A stretch of DNA of 64,000 nucleotides from Brevibacterium sp. JSBI002 (GTDB lineage Bacteria; Actinomycetota; Actinomycetes; Actinomycetales; Brevibacteriaceae), in contig NZ_CP110341.1 of NCBI RefSeq assembly GCF_026013965.1, positions 2,728,001 through 2,792,000 of the forward strand, given 5' to 3'. Positions 35,369-44,556 of this stretch are shown piece after piece. Within the stretch, counting starts at the first letter, position 1. Each line of letters opens with the position of its first letter. Made by a program: the position numbers and the translations under genes. The notes under the pieces are model-generated. The model did not search any database. It saw nothing but the letters and a program-made list of their open reading frames with translations, and was not told where the DNA came from.

Positions 35369-35412
35369 GAATCTACACAGGATTCTCACAACTGGAAAGA
35401 GGAATTCTCACA
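35369..35412 (-). promoter_or_regulatory. 11-bp-phased direct repeats upstream of the 5'-nucleotidase
   Basis: On the minus strand, TGTGAGAATTC (35412-35402), TGTGAGAATCC (35390-35380) and TGTGTAGATTC (35379-35369) lie at 11-bp register, with one unlike unit between the first two. The phasing resembles PhoP-type PHO boxes, although the sequence is not the Streptomyces consensus. They are about 110 nt upstream of the start. The rest of the 231-bp gap to truA shows nothing clear. Confidence 0.4.
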
Positions 35413-35490
35413 TGATCGCGACTTGCGCGATAAAAGGCGACTTGAAGCTTCGGCTTGATGCTTCTGCCGGCGACCTGCCGAACCGTCGAC

Positions 35491-36345
35491 CTATTCCTGG
35501 TCGCGCCGGGCCATCGTCTGGGCGTTGCGAGCCGCGTAGTCCTCGGGTGCCGGATAGCCGACCTCGGTGAGGACGAGTCCTTCGGCAGGCGTGACGAACA
35601 TGGGCACATCCGGGGTCAGCCCGGCGTCCGCCTCGGCGATGAGTTCGGCCGGGCGGGTCACCGCCCAATTGCCGGATCCGACCTTGATCAGTCCGCCGAC
35701 GAGTGCACGGACCATGTGATGGCAGAAGGCGTCGGCGCGCAGATCGATGGTGATCACAGCATCCTGATCGCGTGAGACTCGCAGTTCATGGAGGGTGCGG
35801 ACCGTCGTCGCGCCTTCCCGGGGTTTGCAGAACGGCAGGAAGTCGTGGAGCCCTTGGACCTCGCGCGCGGCCTCGGCCATGGCTTCGGCATCGAGTTCGC
35901 CCTTGTGCCGCGGCGTCACCTGGGTCAGCAACGGGTCGATGAAGGACCGATGATCGGCCAACCTGTACTGATACGACCGCCACAGCGCGGAGAACCGAGC
36001 GTCGAAGTCCTCGGGCACCTCGACCACCGCGTGGACGACGATGTCGTGGAACTCACCGGCGATGAGGACTCCGCGCAGACGTGACAGGAGGGCCGCCTCG
36101 GCGGATCGATTCGACTGGCCGATGAGCTTGCCGATCGCCTCATCGCCGAGATCGATGTGCACGACCTGACGGCGGGCGTGGACGCCGGAGTCGGTGCGGC
36201 CGGCGACGACGGTGGCCACCTCGGTGCCGGTGATCCGTTCGAGCCCGGCTTCGACGGCGGCCTGGACCGTGCGCAGCCCCGGCTGCTTGGCCCAGCCGTG
36301 GAAATCCGTGCCGCGATAGCCCAGGTCCAGACGGAAGCGGGTCAT
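35491..36345 (-). CDS. truA: tRNA pseudouridine(38-40) synthase
   Basis: A 284-residue enzyme that isomerises uridines in the tRNA anticodon stem. The catalytic aspartate is in AGRTDSGVHARRQV (about residue 52). Also present are YRGTDFHGWAKQPG at the N-terminus and AFCHHMVRALVGGLIKVG near the C-terminus. The start overlaps the stop of the LemA-like gene by 4 nt. TruA usually lies just upstream of rplM-rpsI in actinobacteria; here about 8 kb of surface-protein genes intervene. Confidence 0.96.
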   Translation of the reverse strand: MTRFRLDLGYRGTDFHGWAKQPGLRTVQAAVEAGLERITGTEVATVVAGRTDSGVHARRQVVHIDLGDEAIGKLIGQSNRSAEAALLSRLRGVLIAGEFHDIVVHAVVEVPEDFDARFSALWRSYQYRLADHRSFIDPLLTQVTPRHKGELDAEAMAEAAREVQGLHDFLPFCKPREGATTVRTLHELRVSRDQDAVITIDLRADAFCHHMVRALVGGLIKVGSGNWAVTRPAELIAEADAGLTPDVPMFVTPAEGLVLTEVGYPAPEDYAARNAQTMARRDQE

Positions 36346-36968
36346 GGGGTCATCCTCGCCGAGGCGGGGCTCGCCGTTCCGGGACCGCCATCGTCATCGA
36401 TCGCCTCGGTGAATGGGGCGCGGGGCTTGAAGACCCCGCCGAAGAGGCGGGAGACCAGTCGCGCCCGCTGACGGTGATAGCGTTCGACGTTCGTGTTGTA
36501 GAAGCGGGCACCGGCGAGGATCCGTTCGGTGAGCACCTGCAGCTGCCCGTGCAGAAGCTGGATCGTCGTGTCGATCTCTTCGTTGACCGCAGCCCGCTGG
36601 GAACGGGCAGAGTCCGAGGTGACGGACCTCTCCGTCAGCGCCGCGGGGATGAGTGCGGCGTCATCGACGGCGTCAGTCAGGGCGTTTTCGGCTGCGGCGC
36701 CGCGGTGGTCGAAGGAGGCGCGTTCGGCAGAGGCGAGCGCGAGTTCGAGCCGGGACAGGTCCTGTCCGGCGATCTGCTGGAGGGTGCCGATATAAGCGGG
36801 CACGAGAGCGTGGCGGGCGCGGATCTCGCCGATGAGCTGGCGTTTGGCCTCGTCGCACAGCGACCGGGCCATGGACAGCTGGTTGAAGCGCAGGACGGTG
36901 AGGATGACGAAGAGGACGATGAGAGCGGCGAGCACGCAACCGCCGACGATGAACCAGACCACGGCCAT
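36342..36968 (-). CDS. LemA-like membrane protein
   Basis: A 208-residue protein with one N-terminal membrane helix (VVWFIVGGCVLAALIVLFVI) and a long alpha-helical body. RHALVPAYIGTLQQIAG and ILAGARFYNTNVERYHR, followed by SRLFGGVF, resemble the LemA fold. The match is weak enough that it may be a diverged relative. LemA proteins are of unknown function and are often linked to membrane stress systems. GAGGGGA precedes the ATG. It is cotranscribed with truA (4-nt overlap). Confidence 0.65.
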   Translation of the reverse strand: MAVVWFIVGGCVLAALIVLFVILTVLRFNQLSMARSLCDEAKRQLIGEIRARHALVPAYIGTLQQIAGQDLSRLELALASAERASFDHRGAAAENALTDAVDDAALIPAALTERSVTSDSARSQRAAVNEEIDTTIQLLHGQLQVLTERILAGARFYNTNVERYHRQRARLVSRLFGGVFKPRAPFTEAIDDDGGPGTASPASARMTP

Positions 36969-37218
36969 TCCCCTCGTTCCATGTGCTGCGCGAGCATTTC
37001 CGACACCTCAGTTTACGCGGGGTTCAGACTCGTCGCGAACAGGTCATCATCCGGACACCCAGACGACCATGCGCGGTCACGGAGACGGTCCAAGATCAGT
37101 CACCGACACCGGCATAGAGCGGTCACTGGGGCCACGATGGGCCGATTTCGGCCAGATGTCGCCGACCTGTCGCCTTCGGGTCATGCGCTCGTCACCCGGC
37201 GGGCCTTAGCTGGGGCTC

Positions 37219-38400
37219 GTGAGAGTAGCGATCATTGCAGAATCCTTCCTCCCCAATATGAATGGGGTCACCCACTCACTCCTGCGGGTCCTCGACCATC
37301 TGGCCGACCGCGGCGACGAGGTCCTCGTCATCGCTCCGGGCACGCGCAGGGACGGTCCGAAGGAGGTCGCCGGCGCCCGCATCGTCCGGGTCCCCTCGAT
37401 CGCCTTGCCGAAGTATCGGCGCATCCGAGTCGCTCCCGGCGGCGTCACCCGGATCCGCCGGCTGCTGCAGCGCTTCGCCCCGGACGTCGTCCATCTGGCC
37501 AGCCCGTTCGTCCTCGGTTGGCGCGGGGTCCTCGCCGCCCAGGCACTCAATCTGCCGACCGTGGCGATCTACCAGACCGAGGTTCCCGCTTATGCCGCCC
37601 GGTACGGAATGCACGGCATCGAGGCCATGCTGTGGAACCACGTCCGCAATATCCACCAGCATTCCTCCCTGACGCTTGCCCCATCGTCGTACACGATCGA
37701 TCAGCTGCAGGGACTCGGTGTCGCCGAGGTGGCCCTGTGGGCCCGTGGGGTCGATTCCTCCCGCTTCGACCCGGGTCACCGTTCGGAGGCCTGGCGTCGA
37801 AGCGTTGCCCCGAATGGCGAGAAGATCATCGGCTTCGTCGGCAGGTTGGCCGCGGAGAAGCAGGTCGAAGACCTGGCCGCGCTCACCGATCTGCCCGGGG
37901 CGAAGGTCGTCATCGTCGGCGACGGTCCCTGGCGGACACGTCTGCAGCGGCTGCTGCCGGAGGCTCACTTCACCGGGTTCCTCGGCGGGGATGCCCTGGC
38001 ACAGGCGGTGGCGAGCTTCGACCTCATGGTCGCCCCTGGTGAGCTCGAGACCTTCTGTCAGACGATTCAGGAGGCCATGGCCTCCGAGGTGCCGGTCATC
38101 GCTCCCGCCCGAGGCGGCCCGCTCGACCTCGTCGACTCCTCACGCACCGGGTGGCTCTACACCCCGAAGGACCTCGGTGCCATGCGAGCGCACGCGGCAG
38201 ACCTCCTCGGCGACGAGGCGAAACGGCGGGCCTTCGGAGTCGCCGGTCGTGAGCAGGTGCAGGCCAGGAGCTGGAAGAGCGTGTGCTCACAGCTCGTCGG
38301 CCACTATTCGCGGGCGATCGAGAATCCCGCCCCGCAGGTGCTCGGCCGCGGATTCAGCTCGATGGTCAGCTCCGGACTGGAGAATCCACTCCCCTACTGA
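37219..38400 (+). CDS. mgtA: GT4 glycosyltransferase, MgtA-like alpha-mannosyltransferase
   Basis: A 393-residue GT-B glycosyltransferase. The N-terminal MRVAIIAESFLPNMNGVTHS is nearly the signature of actinobacterial GDP-mannose-dependent mannosyltransferases (MgtA/PimB group), which build lipomannan and related glycolipids at the membrane. The donor-binding C-terminal lobe has GFVGRLAAEKQVEDL, VIVGDGPWRTRL, and the EX7E-type ETFCQTIQEAMASEVP. The start is GTG. There is no Shine-Dalgarno, and a weak TTAGCT lies 7 nt upstream. The gene symbol follows family resemblance and was not tested. Confidence 0.85.
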   Translation: MRVAIIAESFLPNMNGVTHSLLRVLDHLADRGDEVLVIAPGTRRDGPKEVAGARIVRVPSIALPKYRRIRVAPGGVTRIRRLLQRFAPDVVHLASPFVLGWRGVLAAQALNLPTVAIYQTEVPAYAARYGMHGIEAMLWNHVRNIHQHSSLTLAPSSYTIDQLQGLGVAEVALWARGVDSSRFDPGHRSEAWRRSVAPNGEKIIGFVGRLAAEKQVEDLAALTDLPGAKVVIVGDGPWRTRLQRLLPEAHFTGFLGGDALAQAVASFDLMVAPGELETFCQTIQEAMASEVPVIAPARGGPLDLVDSSRTGWLYTPKDLGAMRAHAADLLGDEAKRRAFGVAGREQVQARSWKSVCSQLVGHYSRAIENPAPQVLGRGFSSMVSSGLENPLPY

Positions 38401-38433
38401 GGTGACGGCACGGCCGCGACCGCGCTGCCGGAC

Positions 38434-39000
38434 TCAGGCGAGGCTTGTCGTCCAGTCGGCGACAGTGAGCACTGTCGCCTGCTTGGGGAACACTTTCTCG
38501 GTGAGCACGGTGTGCACTTCGGGGTCGCGGTCGGCGCAGGCGTCGGAGAGCACCGTGAGTTCGAAGTCGAGGTCAGCGGCCTGACGCACCGTCGAGAGCA
38601 CGACTCCGCTCGTGGCGACTCCGGCGAGCACGAGAGACGATGCCCCATAGCCGCGCAGCAGCACTTCGAGGTCGCTGCCGGTGAAGGCGCTGATGCGACG
38701 CTTGGTCACGATCGGCTCGCCCTGATGGCGGTCGAGGGTTTCATGGATGCTCGTCGAGGCGTGGGTCTCGTCGACGTCGCCATGAGCGGCGATCTGCGCG
38801 AACGATGCCGTTGCGGCCAGTTCCGGATGACCTTCGCGCAGGGCCACTCGCACCCAGACGACGGGGATGTCGTGGCTGCGGGCTGCGGCGACGGCGTCAC
38901 GCGCGCGTTCGAGCACACCGGTCGAGGCGAAGGCGTCGTCTCCGGCGATGCCGTTCTGGAAGTCCATGGCCAACAGGACTGTATTCTCGGTGCCGGTCAT
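38434..39000 (-). CDS. Isochorismatase-fold protein lacking the catalytic cysteine
   Basis: A 188-residue protein with the cysteine hydrolase fold. The catalytic Asp (LLAMDFQNGIAGD) and Lys (IVTKRRISAFTGS) are present, but the nucleophile position reads LAGVATSGVVLSTVRQA, with Val where active amidases carry Cys. The later SDACADRDPEVHTVLTEKVF is well conserved. A homogeneous Cys-less group with this motif is common in bacteria as far as I recall, so it is unlikely to be a decayed gene; an isochorismatase-like hydrolysis not needing Cys is possible. GGAG lies 5 nt before the ATG at 39000. Confidence 0.85.
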   Translation of the reverse strand: MTGTENTVLLAMDFQNGIAGDDAFASTGVLERARDAVAAARSHDIPVVWVRVALREGHPELAATASFAQIAAHGDVDETHASTSIHETLDRHQGEPIVTKRRISAFTGSDLEVLLRGYGASSLVLAGVATSGVVLSTVRQAADLDFELTVLSDACADRDPEVHTVLTEKVFPKQATVLTVADWTTSLA

Positions 39001-39160
39001 CATGTCTCCTTCGATTCGGGCAGGGTTGGTCCCCTCTGTCGCCGAGGCTACTCCTCTCACCAGTTGTTCCGCTGAGTCCCGGCTCACAACCGGCTCAGAC
39101 TCTCGGAATCGAATCGCCGACCGCTCACGTCAGCGTCGCCGCATCAAGCTATGCGATGAG

Positions 39161-39189
39161 CGATCGACGGCAACTCGAGCGGTCGATCG
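39161..39189 (-). terminator. Candidate terminator of the biotin transporter operon
   Basis: CGATCGAC (39161-39168) and GTCGATCG (39182-39189) form an 8-bp stem with a 13-nt loop, 7 nt past the ecfT stop. No U-tract. The remainder of 39001-39160 shows nothing clear. Confidence 0.4.
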
Positions 39190-39195
39190 AGACGG

Positions 39196-39846
39196 TCAGT
39201 CCACGATGCCGCGGGCGTCGAGTGCCCGGCCGGTGTCCTGTGCGTACTTGACCGACCGAAGGATCGCCGGGACGACCCGAGCCTTGATGCTCGAGTCGAG
39301 TCCCCTGGCCCGCGCGGCACGTTCAGCCTCCCCGAGCAGGCCGGAGATATGCGAGATCGCCCGGACCATGAGGCCCGCGGTCAACGCGATCGCTTCCGTA
39401 TTCACCCCGAAGAACCGCAGCGGTGAGACGATCACGGTGAACGCGTCGAGCAGCTGCCCCACCGAGGTGGTCAGAGTGAGCATCAACGCCGCCTGCACAC
39501 ACGCGAAGATGGTCCCAGCGACCGCCAGGCCCGAGCCCGTGGATCCGAAGAAGAACTGCAGCCCCATGATGAGCGCCACGAGCACCGCGACGTAGATCCA
39601 CGTGAGCAGGAAGTTTCGGAGCCGCAGCCGAGCCGTGAATCCGATGACGACGAGGACTGCGAACATCGACCAGTTGACCGTCGCGTCCCGGAATATGAGC
39701 GCCACGATGCCGATGATCCCGATCACCGACAGTTTCACCCCGGTCGGCACATCATGCAGCCATCCCCGAGGATGGGCCACCTTTCCGAAGAGCTGCGGGC
39801 GGGATTTGATGCCCGCCTTCTTCCGCCACGCCTCCTGCTGGGTCAT
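39196..39846 (-). CDS. bioN: ECF transporter transmembrane component (biotin; EcfT/BioN)
   Basis: A 216-residue membrane coupling protein of the energy-coupling factor importer. Hydrophobic helices begin near residue 38 (VKLSVIGIIGIVALIF). The two coupling-helix signatures that dock on the ATPase are AERAARARGL and the C-terminal RALDARGI. It overlaps the ATPase gene by 4 nt. The fused order BioY-ATPase-EcfT defines a dedicated biotin importer. Confidence 0.92.
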   Translation of the reverse strand: MTQQEAWRKKAGIKSRPQLFGKVAHPRGWLHDVPTGVKLSVIGIIGIVALIFRDATVNWSMFAVLVVIGFTARLRLRNFLLTWIYVAVLVALIMGLQFFFGSTGSGLAVAGTIFACVQAALMLTLTTSVGQLLDAFTVIVSPLRFFGVNTEAIALTAGLMVRAISHISGLLGEAERAARARGLDSSIKARVVPAILRSVKYAQDTGRALDARGIVD

Positions 39847-40571
39847 GGCGTATCGCTCATGATGATGTTCCGGTAGATGGCGACCGCCTCGGCGGGGGTG
39901 GAATCGGCTGCGATTCGACCGTCTTCGACGACGACGGCGCGCTGGGCGATCTGTGCGAACTCCAGATCATGGGTGGTGAGGATGATCCGCACTCCGCGCC
40001 GCGTGACGAGTTCCTGCAGATGGAGGCGCAGGCGCTCCTTGTTGCGCAGATCGAGCAGAGTCGTCGGCTCGTCGAGGACGAGGATCTGCGGGTCGACGGC
40101 GAGCACAGCGGCCAAGGCCACGAGCTGCCGCTGACCGCCGGAGAGTTCGTAGACACTGCGATCGGCGAGGTCGGCGATGCCGAGCTCATCGAGGACCGCC
40201 AGCGCCGCGGCCCGACGTTCCCTCTTGGGCACAGATTTGCGCAGGGACAGTTCGATGTCCTCGATCGCGGTCGGCATGACCAACTGCGCGGCCGGATCGG
40301 TGAAGACGAAACCGACGCGCGATCGCACCTTCGCTGCCTGGCGGCGCGGGTCGAAGCCGTCGACGAGGACTTCGCCCGCATTCGCTGTGACCAGACCGTT
40401 GAACAGCTGCAGCAGGGTCGACTTGCCCGAGCCGTTCGCGCCGATGACGGCGACGATGTCTTCGGTGAGGGTGAGGTTGACGTCTTGGAGAATCGGGCGC
40501 ACGACATCGCCGTCGGGTCCTTCGTCGAGGACTCCGACGCCGACGTCGTTCAGCCGGATCTCCCGTGTCAC
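39843..40571 (-). CDS. bioM: ECF transporter ATPase (biotin; BioM)
   Basis: A 242-residue ATPase. Walker A is IGANGSGKSTLLQL, the Q-loop region is FVFTDPAAQLVMPTAIEDI, the signature is YELSGGQRQLVAL and Walker B is ILVLDEPTTLLD; the H-loop is ILTTHDLEF. It starts with GTG overlapping the bioY stop (GTGA). Only one ATPase gene is present, as in other BioMNY systems where it forms a homodimer. Confidence 0.93.
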   Translation of the reverse strand: MTREIRLNDVGVGVLDEGPDGDVVRPILQDVNLTLTEDIVAVIGANGSGKSTLLQLFNGLVTANAGEVLVDGFDPRRQAAKVRSRVGFVFTDPAAQLVMPTAIEDIELSLRKSVPKRERRAAALAVLDELGIADLADRSVYELSGGQRQLVALAAVLAVDPQILVLDEPTTLLDLRNKERLRLHLQELVTRRGVRIILTTHDLEFAQIAQRAVVVEDGRIAADSTPAEAVAIYRNIIMSDTP

Positions 40572-41224
40572 TTGGCGTCCTGCTCCTGACGCACCGACAC
40601 CGATTCCACGCTGACGCCGCGACGACGCAGGATGTCCGGGAACGCACGGTGGATGAGCAGAGCCACCGAGGCGGCCAGGATGTTCTTCACAATGTCACCG
40701 GGCCAGTAGATGAGGTCCGCGGCCGCTGCCGCACTCAGCGGCAGGTCGCCGTTGATCGACATGCCGAGGATGCCCAGGGGGTGGTTGAGCAGGATGCTGC
40801 CGCCGAATCCGCCGACGAACAGTGCCACGCCGAGCCTCATCCCCTTGAAGCGACGCACGGCCCAGTGAGCGGCAAGTCCGGCGACGAGGGCGTAGAGGGC
40901 GAACGAGACGATGTAGCCGGCGCTCGGCCCGGCGAGGATGCCGATTCCGCCGCGCATCCCCGAGAAGATCGGCAGGCCGACGAGCCCGAGCACAACGTAG
41001 AGCAGGGTGGCCGCGAATCCGCGCCACGGCCCGAGCACCATTCCACACAGAGCGATCGAGAAGGTCTGCAGAGTGATCGGCACACCGAGGGGCCCGACCG
41101 GGACCGGGGGCATCATCGCAAAGGCCGCGATCAGCGCAGCGAAGACCGCAATGAGAGCGATATCCGTGCCGGCAGAGCGGGGGCGGGTGATTCCCGCCGA
41201 GGTTGTGCTGTGAGTCGGTGTCAT
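40568..41224 (-). CDS. bioY: Biotin transporter substrate-binding component BioY
   Basis: A 218-residue, six-helix S component that binds biotin in the membrane. VPITLQTFSIALCGMVLGPW and GGIGILAGPSAGYIVSF are the BioY signatures, and the later ADLIYWPGDIVKNILA segment lies near the biotin pocket. GGAG lies 5 nt before the ATG. It is first in the bioY-bioM-bioN operon. A palindrome upstream matches the BioQ-type repressor site, so uptake is probably repressed when biotin is plentiful. Confidence 0.95.
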   Translation of the reverse strand: MTPTHSTTSAGITRPRSAGTDIALIAVFAALIAAFAMMPPVPVGPLGVPITLQTFSIALCGMVLGPWRGFAATLLYVVLGLVGLPIFSGMRGGIGILAGPSAGYIVSFALYALVAGLAAHWAVRRFKGMRLGVALFVGGFGGSILLNHPLGILGMSINGDLPLSAAAAADLIYWPGDIVKNILAASVALLIHRAFPDILRRRGVSVESVSVRQEQDAK

Positions 41225-41268
41225 GAGTACTCCATTGTTCGTGGTTCGTCCGGCTCCGGACCGGGGAA

Positions 41269-41289
41269 CGCTCGAGGCGGCCTCGAGCG
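41269..41289. other. Palindrome in bioY leader
   Basis: CGCTCGAGGC (41269-41278) and GCCTCGAGCG (41280-41289) form perfect 10-bp arms around a single G, between the presumed bioY transcription start and its ATG. It may be a leader hairpin or a second protein-binding site. Confidence 0.45.
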
Positions 41290-41303
41290 CCCCTCAACTG
41301 TAG

Positions 41304-41318
41304 CTGAACGGTGTTCAG
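41304..41318. promoter_or_regulatory. BioQ-like operator of bioY
   Basis: CTGAACGGTGTTCAG is a perfect 6-3-6 palindrome that fits the TGAAC-N3-GTT core established for BioQ in corynebacteria and mycobacteria. On the minus strand a TACAGT -10-like hexamer follows 2 nt downstream, so a bound repressor would block RNA polymerase. Confidence 0.65.
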
Positions 41319-41407
41319 GAGCGGTATTCGGGGTCGCGGTCGAGGCCGCCTCGGTGAGGGTGTCCCCACGTTTCCGTGCGCAGGAGCCCCTCAACGGTCG
41401 CGGAGGA

Positions 41408-42991
<1,584 letters not shown>

Positions 42992-42997
42992 GCTCCA

Positions 42998-43003
42998 ATT
43001 CTA
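42998..43003 (-). promoter_or_regulatory. -10 element of guaA
   Basis: TAGAAT ends 6 nt before the guaA ATG. The intervening TGGAGC could weakly pair with 16S rRNA, so a leaderless mode is likely but not certain. Confidence 0.5.
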
Positions 43004-43099
43004 TGCGTCGGCGACGAGAGCCTCGAATCGGCCCACCCGACCGCGAGGGGACGGGTGCGCACGGACCGTGCGGCCGCCTCGGGGAGGGTGGGTTCTGTC

Positions 43100-43537
43100 T
43101 TAGGACTTGGGGGCGACGACGACGGCGGCTTCGAGCTCCGCGTCAACCTGGCGGTGGATGCGGCGCTCGAGGATGAACGACATCACGGGCACGACGCCGG
43201 CGAGCGCGAGGATGAGGTAGCGGCCGAGCGTCCAGCGCATCTGCTGGTTGAGCCAGAAGCAGCCGATGAGGTAGACGACGTAGCACCAGCCGTGGCAGAT
43301 CGCGATGGCCGCGGCGAGGTTGAAGCCGCCGAAGTTCAGGGCCGTGGACGGGTCGGCGGCGATGAGGTACTTGTAGATCATCTCGACCGTGAGGATGAGC
43401 AGCATCGTGCCGGTGATGGACGCCATCACGCGGTAGAACTTCAGCGCGTTGCGTGCGGAGGTGAAGCGTTTGACGCTCCACACGTTGTTCTCGTCGAAGT
43501 CGGGGCGGGAGTCCAAGGACTCGTGTTCTTCGCTCAC
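43100..43537 (-). CDS. DUF3817-type membrane protein
   Basis: A 145-residue integral membrane protein with three hydrophobic segments after an acidic N-terminus. KFYRVMASITGTMLLILTVE and the Asn/Gln-rich WLNQQMRWTLGRYLILALAG resemble the DUF3817 family of actinobacterial membrane proteins. The function is unknown. It starts with GTG, 2 nt after the SURF1-like stop, so it belongs to the guaB3-SURF1 unit. A GGAGG is 11 nt upstream. Confidence 0.8.
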   Translation of the reverse strand: MSEEHESLDSRPDFDENNVWSVKRFTSARNALKFYRVMASITGTMLLILTVEMIYKYLIAADPSTALNFGGFNLAAAIAICHGWCYVVYLIGCFWLNQQMRWTLGRYLILALAGVVPVMSFILERRIHRQVDAELEAAVVVAPKS

Positions 43538-43539
43538 GC

Positions 43540-44556
43540 TCAGTTTCCTCCGGTCGTGGAAGTGTCGGTCGGTTCGGATGTCTTTCCGGGCGTGTTCCCG
43601 GCCTTCTTTCCGGGTGTCTTCCCCGGCTTCTTCCCACCGTGACGATGGGCCGGCAGTCCGGTCAGTCCGGACATCACCTCGGGGTCGATGGTCGCATCAC
43701 CGGCGGGTTTGACGACAACATACTCGACGCGCTTCTCCGAATCCTGGGAGTCCTCGTCGAGGCGGCGCCGGACGAAGTCGTCACGCAGCAGCTGGAACCA
43801 CATGTAGAGGGCCATGGCTGCGAAGATGATCCATTCGAGGGCGTAGACCGCCGATTGCAGATCGAATCCGCCCTCATCGCGCGTGGTCGTCGTCGGTACC
43901 TGTTCGAGGCCGTCGGTGCCCACCGAGGCGGCCGCGCCGTCGGCGGTTTCGGGGATGAGGAATCCGGAGTAGGTGAGCAGGTCGGGGAACAGGTTGATGA
44001 TCTGCGAGGTCGAGACCGTGTGCACCTGCCCCTCGGGCAGGTCATTGCCCTCGACGGGGCCTTCGATGGGTCCGATCCGCGCGGTCAGTTCGACCTGACC
44101 GTCCCGGGCCTCGGAGGTCATCGCCGTATCCTCGTCGGTGGTGAAACCGCGGACGACGGGGATCGCGATCGTCTTCTCATCGGCGTTCGCGACCTTGACA
44201 CCCTCACCGAGGTGGCCCCCGTCCGGGGCGAACATCGTCACGACCCAATATCCGGAGTCCCCGTCCTGGACGCGTCCGGGGATGACCACCTGAGCGTCGG
44301 GGATCCAGTGTCCTGACAGGCTGACCCGCTGGTCGGCGAGGATGCCGGGCATCGGGGCCTGGGCGTCCATGACGTCGTTGAAGTCCTTGAACTCATCGAC
44401 TTCAGCGGATTCCGTGACGTCGTTCTTGTGCTGGGCTCGGTCGACCTGCCACGCGGAGAGTCCGACGAAGCAGGTGACGAGCACCAGGACGAGGAGCAGG
44501 GACCCCAGCCATTTGGGGGTCAGTGCCAGGCGGAACAGATCAGACCACCGAACCAG
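43540..44556 (-). CDS. SURF1-family membrane protein
   Basis: A cytochrome c oxidase assembly factor relative of about 338 residues. A first membrane helix (GSLLLVLVLVTCFVGLSAW) is followed by an extracytoplasmic domain with LSGHWIPDAQVVIPGR and VVRGFTTDED, a second helix (ALEWIIFAAMALYMWFQLL), and a Lys/Gly/Pro-rich tail. No ATG, GTG or TTG is available near the N-terminus; CTG at 44556 is the best candidate and lies inside the guaB3 3' end. The next standard start (GTG at 44484) would cut the first helix. I therefore give the start as uncertain; coupled translation with guaB3 is likely. Confidence 0.75.
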   Translation of the reverse strand: MVRWSDLFRLALTPKWLGSLLLVLVLVTCFVGLSAWQVDRAQHKNDVTESAEVDEFKDFNDVMDAQAPMPGILADQRVSLSGHWIPDAQVVIPGRVQDGDSGYWVVTMFAPDGGHLGEGVKVANADEKTIAIPVVRGFTTDEDTAMTSEARDGQVELTARIGPIEGPVEGNDLPEGQVHTVSTSQIINLFPDLLTYSGFLIPETADGAAASVGTDGLEQVPTTTTRDEGGFDLQSAVYALEWIIFAAMALYMWFQLLRDDFVRRRLDEDSQDSEKRVEYVVVKPAGDATIDPEVMSGLTGLPAHRHGGKKPGKTPGKKAGNTPGKTSEPTDTSTTGGN

